A stretch of DNA of 8,738 nt from CAYPHJ01 sp964410485 (GCA_964410485.1 CAYPHJ010000150.1:1-8738); one strand, 5' to 3'. Shown: positions 1 to 6,261, counted from the stretch's first letter. Translations and numbers: made by a program. Notes: generated from the sequence alone by a model not told the origin.

Positions 1-1
1 C

Positions 2-523
2 GACGGGAGCTTCGGCAACGGCACCTTCAACACACCGCCTCTAGTGGAGGCGGCAGCCAAAGGGGTGTTTTTTCACAACGGCCTCGTGGACACCATCGAA
101 GAGGCGGTCGACTTTTACAACAGCCAGGAATTTCAGGATTCGCCTTCAGGCGGGTTTTTAGGAGGCATAGACCTTCTGAGCTTCGAGGTAGAACAGGTAG
201 CTGCTTTTCTCCGCGTGATAAACGCCCTGGAGAAAATCCGTACTTTTACAGAATTGGGCAACAAGGCCAAGGCAGCAAATACGTTGGCCGGAGCACAGAA
301 GCACCTAAGGATAGCCATTGCCGATTGCCAGCACGCCATCAATGTCCTCAGTCGTCGAGACGCAGGTTTGAAGGTCTTGGACAACGCCGCGGTAGGGCAT
401 TTGCGCGCCGCCAAGGACCTACTCGAAAATGCCAATCGCATTCCCAGCAAGACAGCGCGCGATACACTCATCACTAACGCGCTGAAACAGGCTGATGCTG
501 CAAGGGAACAGCTGGTGGATTAG
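2..523 (+). CDS. Di-heme cytochrome c peroxidase family protein, C-terminal part (5' end outside window)
   Basis: The frame is open to the left edge, so the gene starts upstream; 173 residues are visible. Residues 9-41 carry the signature of the C-terminal domain of MauG/CcpA-type di-heme peroxidases: FNTPPL, then FFHNG, then TIEEAVDFYNS. Residues 67-80 (AFLRVINALEKIR) match the helix that normally closes this domain. Family members sit in the periplasm and use two c-type hemes for peroxide reduction or related oxidations. The CxxCH heme motifs would lie upstream and cannot be checked here. After the usual family end there is a tail of about 93 residues, rich in Ala, Leu, Lys and Asp and predicted helical, which is atypical. 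A valine codon at position 44 could be misread as a GTG start, but the family motif begins before it, so I reject that start. Sure of the family, not of the substrate. Confidence 0.8.
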   Translation, partial: DGSFGNGTFNTPPLVEAAAKGVFFHNGLVDTIEEAVDFYNSQEFQDSPSGGFLGGIDLLSFEVEQVAAFLRVINALEKIRTFTELGNKAKAANTLAGAQKHLRIAIADCQHAINVLSRRDAGLKVLDNAAVGHLRAAKDLLENANRIPSKTARDTLITNALKQADAAREQLVD

Positions 524-528
524 AAGAG

Positions 529-558
529 CGGGACACTACGCTCACGGGCGTAATCCCG
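529..558. terminator. Hairpin between two converging genes
   Basis: CGGGA and TCCCG enclose an inner pair TACGC and GCGTA, giving a ten-pair stem with a small internal loop. It lies in the 18-base gap between the two convergent stop codons and runs into the 3' end of the minus-strand gene. No T-run follows on either strand, so it may be a weak bidirectional terminator or only a structured 3' end. Confidence 0.4.
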
Positions 559-1144
559 TTGAGACTCTCTGGCTTCGTCGGAGGTACATTGAGACCCATA
601 TGTCATAGAAGGAGGAGGTCTCATATTCGTCTACTTGGCGCAGCCCCTGGGGAGTTTCGTAGAGGACAACAAAACGACATTCCCGGCTGGAAGCAAATAT
701 GAGGCGACCCTTGTGGTTGACGAAGTCTCCGATTGCGCGGAGAAGAGTTGATAGACTGAACGGATCGGGCATCCCCCGGCTATCGCGCCGTTTCGCCTTG
801 CCCTGGTCATCTATGATCTGGAGATCCTGTAAAGAATAGAGCGCTTCTACATTCATGAACGGCTTCGATGGCGCGGCAGCCGCTAGGTTGTGTTCTTTCC
901 ATTTTTCCAGAAGTGTAAACAGATTGTTTTTCTTCTTCTCGCTCAAATACCGCACTAAATACGAATCGCCATAGCAGACAATATCAAATGAGCGGGGTTT
1001 GGACGGCTCCAGGACCTGTCCGATGGCCCGAAGGGCTTGCGAATAGTCTACCGCAGGATCAGCTTCTGAACTCACAAGGTATCCGGTTTCTTGCGAGCCA
1101 ACTACCTCCTCAGTTCCCCCTCCTCTAACGTCCGATATATACAC
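542..1144 (-). CDS. Protein of unknown function with an internal duplication
   Basis: I do not recognise the family. The 200-residue reading has no signal peptide or membrane segment and is probably cytoplasmic. Two segments of about 35 residues look like copies of each other. Residues 34-68 contain YSQALRAIGQVLE and then FDIVCYGDSYLVRY. Residues 129-163 contain LSTLLRAIGDFVN and then LIFASSRECRFVVLY. Each predicts as an amphipathic helix followed by two beta strands, with a charged helical linker between (about 69-120). The start is doubtful. The GTG at 1144 has only AAAGG directly abutting it, while purine-rich Shine-Dalgarno-like tracts (GAGGAGG type) lie inside the first 15 codons. The next in-frame GTG (residue 24) would remove only N-terminal residues outside the repeats. 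It stands alone, convergent with the peroxidase gene. Confidence 0.65.
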   Translation of the reverse strand: MYISDVRGGGTEEVVGSQETGYLVSSEADPAVDYSQALRAIGQVLEPSKPRSFDIVCYGDSYLVRYLSEKKKNNLFTLLEKWKEHNLAAAAPSKPFMNVEALYSLQDLQIIDDQGKAKRRDSRGMPDPFSLSTLLRAIGDFVNHKGRLIFASSRECRFVVLYETPQGLRQVDEYETSSFYDIWVSMYLRRSQRVSTGLRP

Positions 1145-1165
1145 CCTTTAGACTTTAAAAGACAA
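1136..1165 (-). promoter_or_regulatory. Weak sigma70-like promoter for the gene at 542-1144
   Basis: Read on the minus strand: TTGTCT (1165-1160), an 18-base spacer, then TATATA (1141-1136). The -10 box overlaps the GTG at 1144. If this promoter is used, the transcript begins inside the longest reading frame and translation must start further in. Confidence 0.25.
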
Positions 1166-1273
1166 GAGGCACGCACAGAGGAGTCTTCTGGAACGTTCGC
1201 CGAGCCTGGCGTGCCACATTGCCATGGCCGAGGCTTATATCGTCAGATAGGGTGTTACCCCATCGGCACCAGC

Positions 1274-1310
1274 GGCAGGCGGCTTTTTCCTGCGCAAAAA
1301 ACCACCTGCC
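1274..1310 (-). terminator. Long stem-loop downstream of the subtilase gene
   Basis: Minus-strand RNA from 1310 to 1274 folds into one long stem: GGCAGGUGG pairs with CCGCCUGCC (one G-U), then a U-G pair, then UUUUU against AAAAA, around a seven-base loop. It begins 12 bases past the protease stop codon. The U-run lies within the stem rather than after it, so this is either an imperfect intrinsic terminator or a 3'-end stabilising hairpin. A second smaller stem (GAT/GGGT against ACCC/ATC) lies at 1246-1264. Nothing else is seen between 1145 and 1322. Confidence 0.45.
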
Positions 1311-1322
1311 CCGTCTGCCGGT

Positions 1323-3161
1323 CTACTTGCAGAATTTGTTGTCCGGCGTGTTGTTATCCCAGCTGAGTCCGACTGCGGAAACGGTGGTCACGGTAGTTGA
1401 ATAACACCCCGAGGGAGCGTTGTTGTAAGTAAAACTCACTTTGCCGTTTGAGCCAGTGGTCCCGCTTGCTGAACCGAGCAAAGCATTGTTGCGATAAACA
1501 TCAATCGATAGCGATGCGCCTCCTACGACCTCGCCGAGATCGTTGTTGACTTGGAGTGCGATGCTGAGGTGGCGATCATTGGTCCTTCCACCAGACGTGG
1601 CGTAAGTAATTTCGGTCACGCTTACGGTGTTCACCGTAGAAATCGGTGTGATGGTAAAGGTGGCCGATCCACTGCCGAAAACATCGGAGGCCGTAACCGT
1701 CACTTCCGCTGTGTAGGAACCGTCCAGCAAAGTCGAAATATTCAAGCTACCCGTATACGTTCCCGCAGTACCGCTTTCGCTGAACTGAACGGCCACCGAA
1801 CCATTATTCAAAGTCGTGCTAAACGCGGAGGCCGCCAGCCCGCCTATCGGTTGATTACTTTCATCTTTCACGACAGCTGTAAGGACGGCCACATCGGCGC
1901 CGCTGTCATAGGTGGCTTTGTCCGTGCTCAGGTTGACATAGACGCCTGGCGCGGGAGGAGCTGGAGCCGACGGGATGGAAACAGCTCCCACGGCCCCAAC
2001 AGCATCGACAAGTCCAAACCCATAATGCGGATCTCGCCCGGTGCTGCCCAAATCAATCGCCGTCGTCGTCAGAATGCCTCGCACCTCGTCGTTGATACGA
2101 CCGTTTCCGTTTTCATCCAAAACTCCGGCAGCGACCACTAACGCAGCCACTCCGGCTACGTGAGGCGAGGCCATGGAGGTCCCACTATATTCGACGTAGC
2201 CACCCCCCATTCTGGTGGACCTGATGGTGGCTCCGGGGGCGGACACTTCGACGGCCGGACCAGTGCTGGACCAGCACGGTCGTGCATCGGACTTATTGGT
2301 AGCCGCAACCGCAACGACAGACGTGTATTTCGCCGGATAGCCAACGGTATCGCTTTTCCCATTGCAGCTGCCGGAGTTTCCCGCAGCGGCAATATGCAAT
2401 ACACCAGCGGCATAGGAATTATCAAAAGCGGCTTTTACGAGACTGCCAGGGTCGCCACTGCTCCCATAACTGTTGTTCGTGACTTGGATACCGTTGTCCA
2501 CCGCCCATTGCAGGGCCGCAATGACATTGCTAAAACTCCCGCTGCCGCGCGCATCCAAAACCTTCAGGCCATAGAGCTTGGCTTCAGGAGCAACCCCAAC
2601 GACCCCCGTCCCATTCATCAGTGCGGCCACGGTGCCTGCCACGTGGGTTCCATGGCCATTGTCGTCCATCGGATAGGCGTCTTTGTTCACGAAGTCATAA
2701 CCCCCGACATAGTTGGTATTCAAGTCAGGGTGCGTATAATCAATCCCCGAGTCAATGATGGCTACTCTGACGTTGGTACCTTTGTTGCCATTCGCGTGAA
2801 CGTTGCCCGAACCGATCCGCTTTACTCCCCACGTATTGTTCAACTCGGTGGCGTAGTCGATCTTATAAAACAGACCGTCAGGTTCGATTATCGTGACGTT
2901 TGGATTTCGCCGCAGCGCATCAACGGCATTTTCGGGCAGCGTTGCCGCAATAGCAGGGACAAGATGGTAGGTGTACTTGATTGAGCCCCCGGCCCGGCGG
3001 ACAAGGGCCTGTTCGGCGGCTCCCGGTTGATGCCTAAAACCGATCAGGACGGGCACTCTGTTCGGCTGTTGCGCCCACGCCGCAGTCGCGACAAGGCTTC
3101 CGAGCAAGATTAGAAGCGCGACGACAAACGGTCCGAACAACGATCTGCGACTGAACTCCAT
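1323..3161 (-). CDS. Secreted subtilisin-family (S8) serine protease with C-terminal Ig-like modules
   Basis: This 612-residue preproprotein cleaves peptide bonds outside the cytoplasm. Order of parts: signal peptide 1-30 (RR, hydrophobic core, cleavage after AWA); I9-type inhibitory prodomain about 35-100; catalytic domain about 108-392; Pro/Ala linker 396-406; a beta-rich Ig-like module about 407-505; a second beta module 510-612. The triad is complete: Asp137 in AIIDSGID, His170 in NGHGTHVAGT, Ser329 in GTSMASPHVAG, with oxyanion Asn262 in AAAGNSG. Cys266/Cys296 and Cys586/Cys611 could form disulfides. A DENGNGRIND loop (349-358) after the active-site helix resembles a calcium-binding loop. 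I chose the ATG at 3161 because GGAGGG lies six bases upstream and the signal peptide starts there; the frame runs 22 codons further upstream without such support. The C-terminal modules probably mediate binding or folding (inference). Confidence 0.93.
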   Translation of the reverse strand: MEFSRRSLFGPFVVALLILLGSLVATAAWAQQPNRVPVLIGFRHQPGAAEQALVRRAGGSIKYTYHLVPAIAATLPENAVDALRRNPNVTIIEPDGLFYKIDYATELNNTWGVKRIGSGNVHANGNKGTNVRVAIIDSGIDYTHPDLNTNYVGGYDFVNKDAYPMDDNGHGTHVAGTVAALMNGTGVVGVAPEAKLYGLKVLDARGSGSFSNVIAALQWAVDNGIQVTNNSYGSSGDPGSLVKAAFDNSYAAGVLHIAAAGNSGSCNGKSDTVGYPAKYTSVVAVAATNKSDARPCWSSTGPAVEVSAPGATIRSTRMGGGYVEYSGTSMASPHVAGVAALVVAAGVLDENGNGRINDEVRGILTTTAIDLGSTGRDPHYGFGLVDAVGAVGAVSIPSAPAPPAPGVYVNLSTDKATYDSGADVAVLTAVVKDESNQPIGGLAASAFSTTLNNGSVAVQFSESGTAGTYTGSLNISTLLDGSYTAEVTVTASDVFGSGSATFTITPISTVNTVSVTEITYATSGGRTNDRHLSIALQVNNDLGEVVGGASLSIDVYRNNALLGSASGTTGSNGKVSFTYNNAPSGCYSTTVTTVSAVGLSWDNNTPDNKFCK

Positions 3162-3474
3162 GGAGCTCCCTCCGTTCATCCTTGCGTAGAATTGCGGTCG
3201 ACGGCCAACTTGTCTGTTTAGTGACACCAGTTGTCAATACTGCTGGTTGCGCCAACTCTGCTTCAGCTAGTTCTGCGGGAGCAATCTTTGGACCATGAAA
3301 ACCCGGGGATTACATCGTCCCCTCGGCCATGACAATGTTAGAAAAATGGGCTGATCCTGCGCCAATGCCGCCACTGCCGGATACACGCCGTTGACAAGAG
3401 TGGAACCACCTATAAGATTTTCGGACAGGACGTCTGTACGGCTAGCTTACACGCTCGATCGAGGTGGAGTGTTT
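3162..3474. other. Intergenic stretch upstream of the protease
   Basis: No gene is seen. On the minus strand a TTGACA lies about 70 bases upstream of the protease start, without a clear partner -10 box. A small stem GGGGA/TCCCC (3305-3322) is followed on the minus strand by GGGTTTT and could end transcription from the LuxR gene. A better promoter on the plus strand is listed separately. Confidence 0.4.
3391..3418 (+). promoter_or_regulatory. Sigma70-like promoter reading towards the LuxR gene's 3' end
   Basis: A perfect TTGACA (3391-3396) is followed by a 16-base spacer and TAAGAT (3413-3418; four of six matches including T1, A2 and T6). It points right, into the possible small reading frame at 3475 and then antisense into the LuxR-type gene. 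Confidence 0.4.
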
Positions 3475-3603
3475 ATGACAAGCGGGGTCAAAATGATGAA
3501 CGAATGGTATTTCCGGACAGAAAACGTTCTTCCGGTCAGCTCAGCCTCATTTCCTTCGCGTAGATACCCAAAACCAGGCGACTGCCTACACCTAGCTTGT
3601 TGA
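3475..3603 (+). CDS. Possible small protein of 42 residues (uncertain)
   Basis: An ATG at 3475 follows a good ribosome binding site (GAGGTGGAG, five-base spacing) and sits about 55 bases downstream of the promoter at 3391. The product begins MTSGVKMMNEWYF and ends CLHLAC, with no recognised domain, signal peptide or membrane segment. Its second half lies antisense over the 3' end of the LuxR gene, so its base composition there is set by that gene. The transcript could equally be an antisense RNA. I report it because promoter, ribosome binding site and frame line up. Confidence 0.2.
   Translation: MTSGVKMMNEWYFRTENVLPVSSASFPSRRYPKPGDCLHLAC
3513..3535 (-). terminator. Hairpin directly after the LuxR stop codon
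   Basis: On the minus strand CCGGAAGAA pairs with TTCTGTCCGG (nine pairs, one bulged base) around CGTT. It starts at the base after the TGA. There is no T-run behind it, so terminator function is tentative. Confidence 0.3.
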
Positions 3604-3826
3604 AGATATTGTGTAGATGGATTTTGACCGTCCCTTCGCTGATTAACAATGTCCGGCCGATTTCCCGGTTGCGCAGGCCTGACCCCAACAGGCGCACGAC
3701 GTCCATCTCACGAGGAGTCAGGAGTCCGGTCGGGTCCGATGAGATCATTGCATCTCTCTTGGTGGAACGGAGACTGACGGGTTTTGTCCGCGTTGTTTGA
3801 GCTCTTGCCAATTTCTTTATTCTCAT
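3536..3826 (-). CDS. Short LuxR-type (GerE) helix-turn-helix regulator lacking a receiver domain
   Basis: This 96-residue protein is a DNA-binding transcription factor. Residues 36-92 form the GerE four-helix domain: LTPREMDVVRLLGSGLRNREI, then the recognition helix in SEGTVKIHLHNIFNKLGV (63-80). Residues 1-30 are basic and Ser/Thr-rich (RIKKLARAQ, TKRDAM). Ordinary NarL-type response regulators have about 120 residues of receiver domain in front, and none is encoded here. I chose the ATG at 3826 because GTGGAG precedes it with six-base spacing. The frame continues upstream to a TTG at 3934 (132 residues) and an ATG at 3883, both without a ribosome binding site, so a longer form is possible. 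It could be a constitutive DNA binder or a partner of another regulator (inference). No linked sensor kinase is visible. Confidence 0.82.
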   Translation of the reverse strand: MRIKKLARAQTTRTKPVSLRSTKRDAMISSDPTGLLTPREMDVVRLLGSGLRNREIGRTLLISEGTVKIHLHNIFNKLGVGSRLVLGIYAKEMRLS

Positions 3827-3934
3827 GACACACTCCACGTCGAGTCCTTGGTCGGATGTGGCGGTCACTCGACGACGCTGCATTATGATTTGCTGGTTGT
3901 TGACCTGAAGAAGATGTAACAGAGTGTTGGTCAA

Positions 3935-4200
3935 ATCGACAATATAGCTCGGATATATTTTCCTATAACTATCGTTGAAGAGAAAGGTTAAAGGAACATT
4001 CCTCTTTCATGGCTGCTCGGGAGATATCGCGCGCAAAGAACCTGAGGCCACTACGGTACCCGGCAAAAAAAGAGATTCACCACACAGGCACTGAGTACGC
4101 AGAGTTTTCAAACTCCCCCCCCTCTGCGTCCTCGGCGTCTCTGTGGTTAAGGTTTCCTGTTGCTTCGGCGAACTAGGAGAGCTGCGTGGGAAGCGCGCCT
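3935..4200. other. Gap between the LuxR and HAD genes
   Basis: There is no credible gene. The left part (3940-3975) is AT-rich with overlapping TATATT/TATAG boxes, a likely place for the LuxR promoter on the minus strand (for example TTCAAC, 16 bases, TATATC). The middle holds the palindromic repeat described separately. No clear terminator for the HAD gene is seen before the repeat, whose own stem could serve. Confidence 0.4.
4078..4149. repeat. Imperfect palindromic extragenic repeat with large stem-loop
   Basis: The left arm 4078-4104 (CACCACACAGGCACTGAGTA, then CGCAGAG) and the reverse complement of the right arm 4122-4149 agree at 21 of 27 aligned positions by hand count. The 17-base loop ends in a run of seven C. 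The right arm recurs at 8587-8614 with 25 of 28 identities. Similar CTCTGTG-type 'CCACAGAG' palindromes are widespread between genes of many environmental bacteria and are often mis-called as short genes. Confidence 0.75.
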
Positions 4201-4908
4201 TTACGTTCCCAAGCGCGTGGCAAGATCGGCAAAATCGGCAGCCAAGATATCCCAATTCTCTTCCGGTTGGAGATCGGTCTTTTGACGGGAGCCGTACTCG
4301 AGAGGTCGCGGCACGAAAGCGGTTTTCATCCCATGCGAACGTGCGGCTTTGAGGTCATAGTTGTGCGCGGCTACCATCATGACCTCTTCCCGTCTTAGCC
4401 CGAGCAGCTCTATCGCGCCGCGATACACTTCGGCATCGGGCTTGTAATGGCGAAAGATCTCCGCACAGAGGATACAGTCCCAAGGAAGCCGCGCGTGCTT
4501 CGCCATGTGCACCAGACACGCTACGTCTCCATTCGAGAGAGTCGCGATAACATATCTGCTTCTGAGTCTGGTCAAGCCCGGAACTACATCGGGCCAAGGA
4601 TTCAGGCGGCGCCATACACGCGTGAGATGAATCTTATCTTGTTCGCTGAGATCCCGAATACCGAAGCGCGGTAACAACTCTTCCAGTTTGCTCCGGTAGA
4701 TCCCCTCGACGTTGATCCAGGGCAGGTCTCCCCTACGAACCGCATCCATGCCAGGATGATATCCGCTTTTCCATTCGTTCACGAACCCTTCCCAGTCGAC
4801 TGAGAGACCGCGCTCTCGCCCAACAGCGCGAAACTCTTCAATGATGCTGCCGCGCCAATCGACGACCGTGCCAAAGACATCAAACGTTAAAGCTTTTACA
4901 TCGTTCAC
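4201..4908 (-). CDS. HAD-superfamily hydrolase, type II 2-haloacid dehalogenase-like
   Basis: The 235-residue length fits the type II (L-2-haloacid dehalogenase) group, soluble cytoplasmic enzymes that replace the halogen of short 2-haloacids with hydroxyl through an aspartyl-ester intermediate. Motif I is FDVFGTVVDWR with nucleophile Asp10; the second Asp of phosphatase-type HADs is replaced by Phe12, as expected for dehalogenases (which carry an aromatic there). A helical cap spans about 18-100. Motif II is TLSNG (Ser125, Asn126), motif III is YKPD with Lys156, and motif IV is VAAHNYDLKAA (His182 to Asp185). Start: GTG at 4908 with GAGG four bases before it. The real substrate is unknown; many members of this group act on other metabolites. 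Single gene, no transporter beside it. Confidence 0.85.
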   Translation of the reverse strand: MNDVKALTFDVFGTVVDWRGSIIEEFRAVGRERGLSVDWEGFVNEWKSGYHPGMDAVRRGDLPWINVEGIYRSKLEELLPRFGIRDLSEQDKIHLTRVWRRLNPWPDVVPGLTRLRSRYVIATLSNGDVACLVHMAKHARLPWDCILCAEIFRHYKPDAEVYRGAIELLGLRREEVMMVAAHNYDLKAARSHGMKTAFVPRPLEYGSRQKTDLQPEENWDILAADFADLATRLGT

Positions 4909-5123
4909 AAAACCTCATGCCTAGTTGTGCTTACCTTTTCTCTCCACCAACTCTACGAGAACAGACCAGTTAAATTGAGAATGAAGGTTAGACGCTGCGA
5001 CTTTACTACTCTCATTTCGGTAATCAAACCTGAAAGTAGGCATCGTCGGGTGAGCAGTGAGTCGCTTCGCTCTGATCACGAGCTTTGCCGGGCCGTTTCG
5101 CGCGTTTCGATAAAAAGTAGCCA

Positions 5124-5147
5124 GGGCGGCGTCTCATCACGCCGCCC
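5124..5147 (-). terminator. Stem-loop terminator of the exported protein gene at 5172
   Basis: GGGCGGCGT and ACGCCGCCC form a perfect nine-pair GC-rich stem around a six-base loop, 24 bases past the stop codon of the minus-strand gene. On the minus strand TGGCTAC and then TTTTT follow. The delayed T-run makes it a good but not ideal intrinsic terminator. The rest of 4909-5123 shows nothing I can name. Confidence 0.65.
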
Positions 5148-5171
5148 CCAATTCACCTCGCGATAAACTTC

Positions 5172-5792
5172 TTATAAACCGAGATCACCTAGCAAGTAGT
5201 CAACATGGGAGATAACCAAATCGTAGTCGTACGTGCAGCTGCCGTACACCCCGTTCGAATGGTTAAACGCTATGACTTTGAGGATCTGCCCACGGTATGT
5301 GGCGTAGGAACTCGGCAGGTTTAGTTCATTGAGATACTGGTTCGCATACGCCGGCGGATCAACTTCGTCGCAGCTCTGAGGGGCAAGGACCACTAAGATT
5401 GTAATAGTGTCAGATTGACCCGCATGCCCGCCATCCGTCTTACGAGTCGAGGCTTGCAGTGTGTGATATCCAGCCGAATTGATGGAGACTGGAACCAAGT
5501 AATTGTACGACGAGGGTGGTTTGCCACCGAATACCGGTGCGGGCTCACAAACTGGGGTTGCATTATCCAGAGAGACACAGGCCCAACTATCAGCCACATT
5601 GGCGCCCGCCGGCGGAGCATTGTGTGCAATCATACCTTCAACGCTAATATTCAGCGGCAATGTGTCTGTTGTGAACACCTGTTCATCATACGGGCCGGAA
5701 ATACTAATGTAAGCGTTATGTGCCCAACTGAGTCCGGGCGTAAGGAGCACAACAGCCAGAAACAAAGCTAACTTTGACTTGATATTCATCAT
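5172..5792 (-). CDS. Exported small protein of unknown function, beta-rich
   Basis: The product is 206 residues with a clear Sec signal peptide: NIKSK, hydrophobic LALFLAVVLLTP, cleavage after SWA at about residue 24. The mature part begins HNAYISISGPYDEQVF and alternates beta strands up to LVVLAP (about 138), suggestive of an Ig-like fold. A short C-terminal segment (141-206, CDEVDPPAYANQYLNELNLP) looks partly helical. Four cysteines (72, 82, 141, 186) could make two disulfides. I do not recognise the family. Start: AAAGGAGGT is an excellent ribosome binding site before two consecutive ATG codons (5792 and 5789); spacing slightly favours the second. It is monocistronic, with its own ribosome binding site and terminator. 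Likely periplasmic or secreted. Confidence 0.75.
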   Translation of the reverse strand: MMNIKSKLALFLAVVLLTPGLSWAHNAYISISGPYDEQVFTTDTLPLNISVEGMIAHNAPPAGANVADSWACVSLDNATPVCEPAPVFGGKPPSSYNYLVPVSINSAGYHTLQASTRKTDGGHAGQSDTITILVVLAPQSCDEVDPPAYANQYLNELNLPSSYATYRGQILKVIAFNHSNGVYGSCTYDYDLVISHVDYLLGDLGL

Positions 5793-5824
5793 GAGACCTC
5801 CTTTAGCTATTCAATGTTGTCATC

Positions 5825-6140
5825 CTACGTTCGGTAGCCGATCATCGTGCCGACAATTGCCTTGGCAATTCGCCGGAGCGAAACAGCACGGCAGGTGCCA
5901 AGCACCGGGACCATGATATCCCCGACATTCCCCGTATTCGTATGGCTTGTGAGGAATAACTGGTCACCTTCTGGAACTCCCATTTTTTGTCACTGTGACG
6001 TAATTCACGAACAAAAGTTTGGCGTTAAAGAGAGAATCGAGTGGGGATTGATCGCTGATATCCAGCCGCCCGATATGGAGACACGAGTCCTCAACGTGAC
6101 GATCGGACCCATGTGCTGATCGCGTAAAACTTCGCGGTAT
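5825..6140 (-). pseudogene. Possible frameshifted gene remnant
   Basis: Read leftwards on the minus strand, protein-like sequence seems to hop between frames. From about 6190 to 6075 one frame reads LTLVETLVVAAGEYREVL, then HMGPIVTL. From about 6074 to 5984 a second frame reads RLDISDQSPLDSLFNAKLLF and VNYVTVTKNG. Then, across a run of six A at 5988-5983, the first frame resumes as GVPEGDQLFLTSHTNTGNVG, continuing IMVPVLGTC to a stop at 5825. Two opposite one-base shifts would join them. No ribosome binding site or family match is evident. A rival reading is the uninterrupted plus-strand frame 5847-6119 (90 codons, GTG start, no ribosome binding site). Weak call. Confidence 0.28.
5855..5870. 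promoter_or_regulatory. Palindromic site upstream of the exported protein gene
   Basis: AATTGCC and GGCAATT are perfect inverted seven-base arms around TT. It lies 63 bases upstream of the ATG at 5792, a normal place for an operator. It also falls inside the possible gene remnant at 5825-6140, so it may be chance. No binding protein can be named. Confidence 0.3.
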
Positions 6141-6233
6141 TCACCAGCCGCGACAACCAGTGTTTCAACAAGAGTCAAACGTCCCGGACATCCCGTTCCG
6201 CTCGGAAACAGTCGTAAATTTTCCTCCCGCTTC

Positions 6234-6261
6234 TTGATGATAGGCATCAGGATGCTAGACT
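6234..6261 (+). promoter_or_regulatory. Extended -10 promoter abutting the lipoprotein start
   Basis: TTGATG (6234-6239), a 16-base spacer, and TAGACT (6256-6261) preceded by TGC, which makes an extended -10 element. Only six bases separate the -10 box from the ATG at 6268, so transcription would begin at or next to the start codon. An inverted repeat GCATC-AG-GATGC fills 6244-6255 within the spacer and could bind a regulator. Confidence 0.4.

Noticed and set aside
1551..2141. Plus-strand frame of 196 codons inside the protease gene
   Set aside because: Antisense shadow of the protease C-terminal modules; composition rich in Arg and Gly, no motif.
2160..2984. Plus-strand frame of 274 codons inside the protease gene
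   Set aside because: It lies wholly antisense to a subtilase with an intact catalytic triad and shows no domain or ribosome binding site.
4007..4255. Minus-strand frame of 82 codons between the LuxR and HAD genes
   Set aside because: Its sequence (TETPRTQRGG, LRTQCLCGE) is the usual translation of the CCACAGAG-type palindromic repeat, it overlaps the HAD gene end, and it has no ribosome binding site.
4927..5166. Plus-strand frame of 79 codons between the HAD gene and the exported protein gene
   Set aside because: It runs through the GC-rich terminator stem, has no ribosome binding site and is Arg/Ser-rich without pattern.
5989..5999. GTCAC-T-GTGAC inverted repeat as a CRP/FNR-type site
   Set aside because: The arms and spacing do not fit the TGTGA-N6-TCACA or TTGAT-N4-ATCAA patterns, and it lies far from both start codons.
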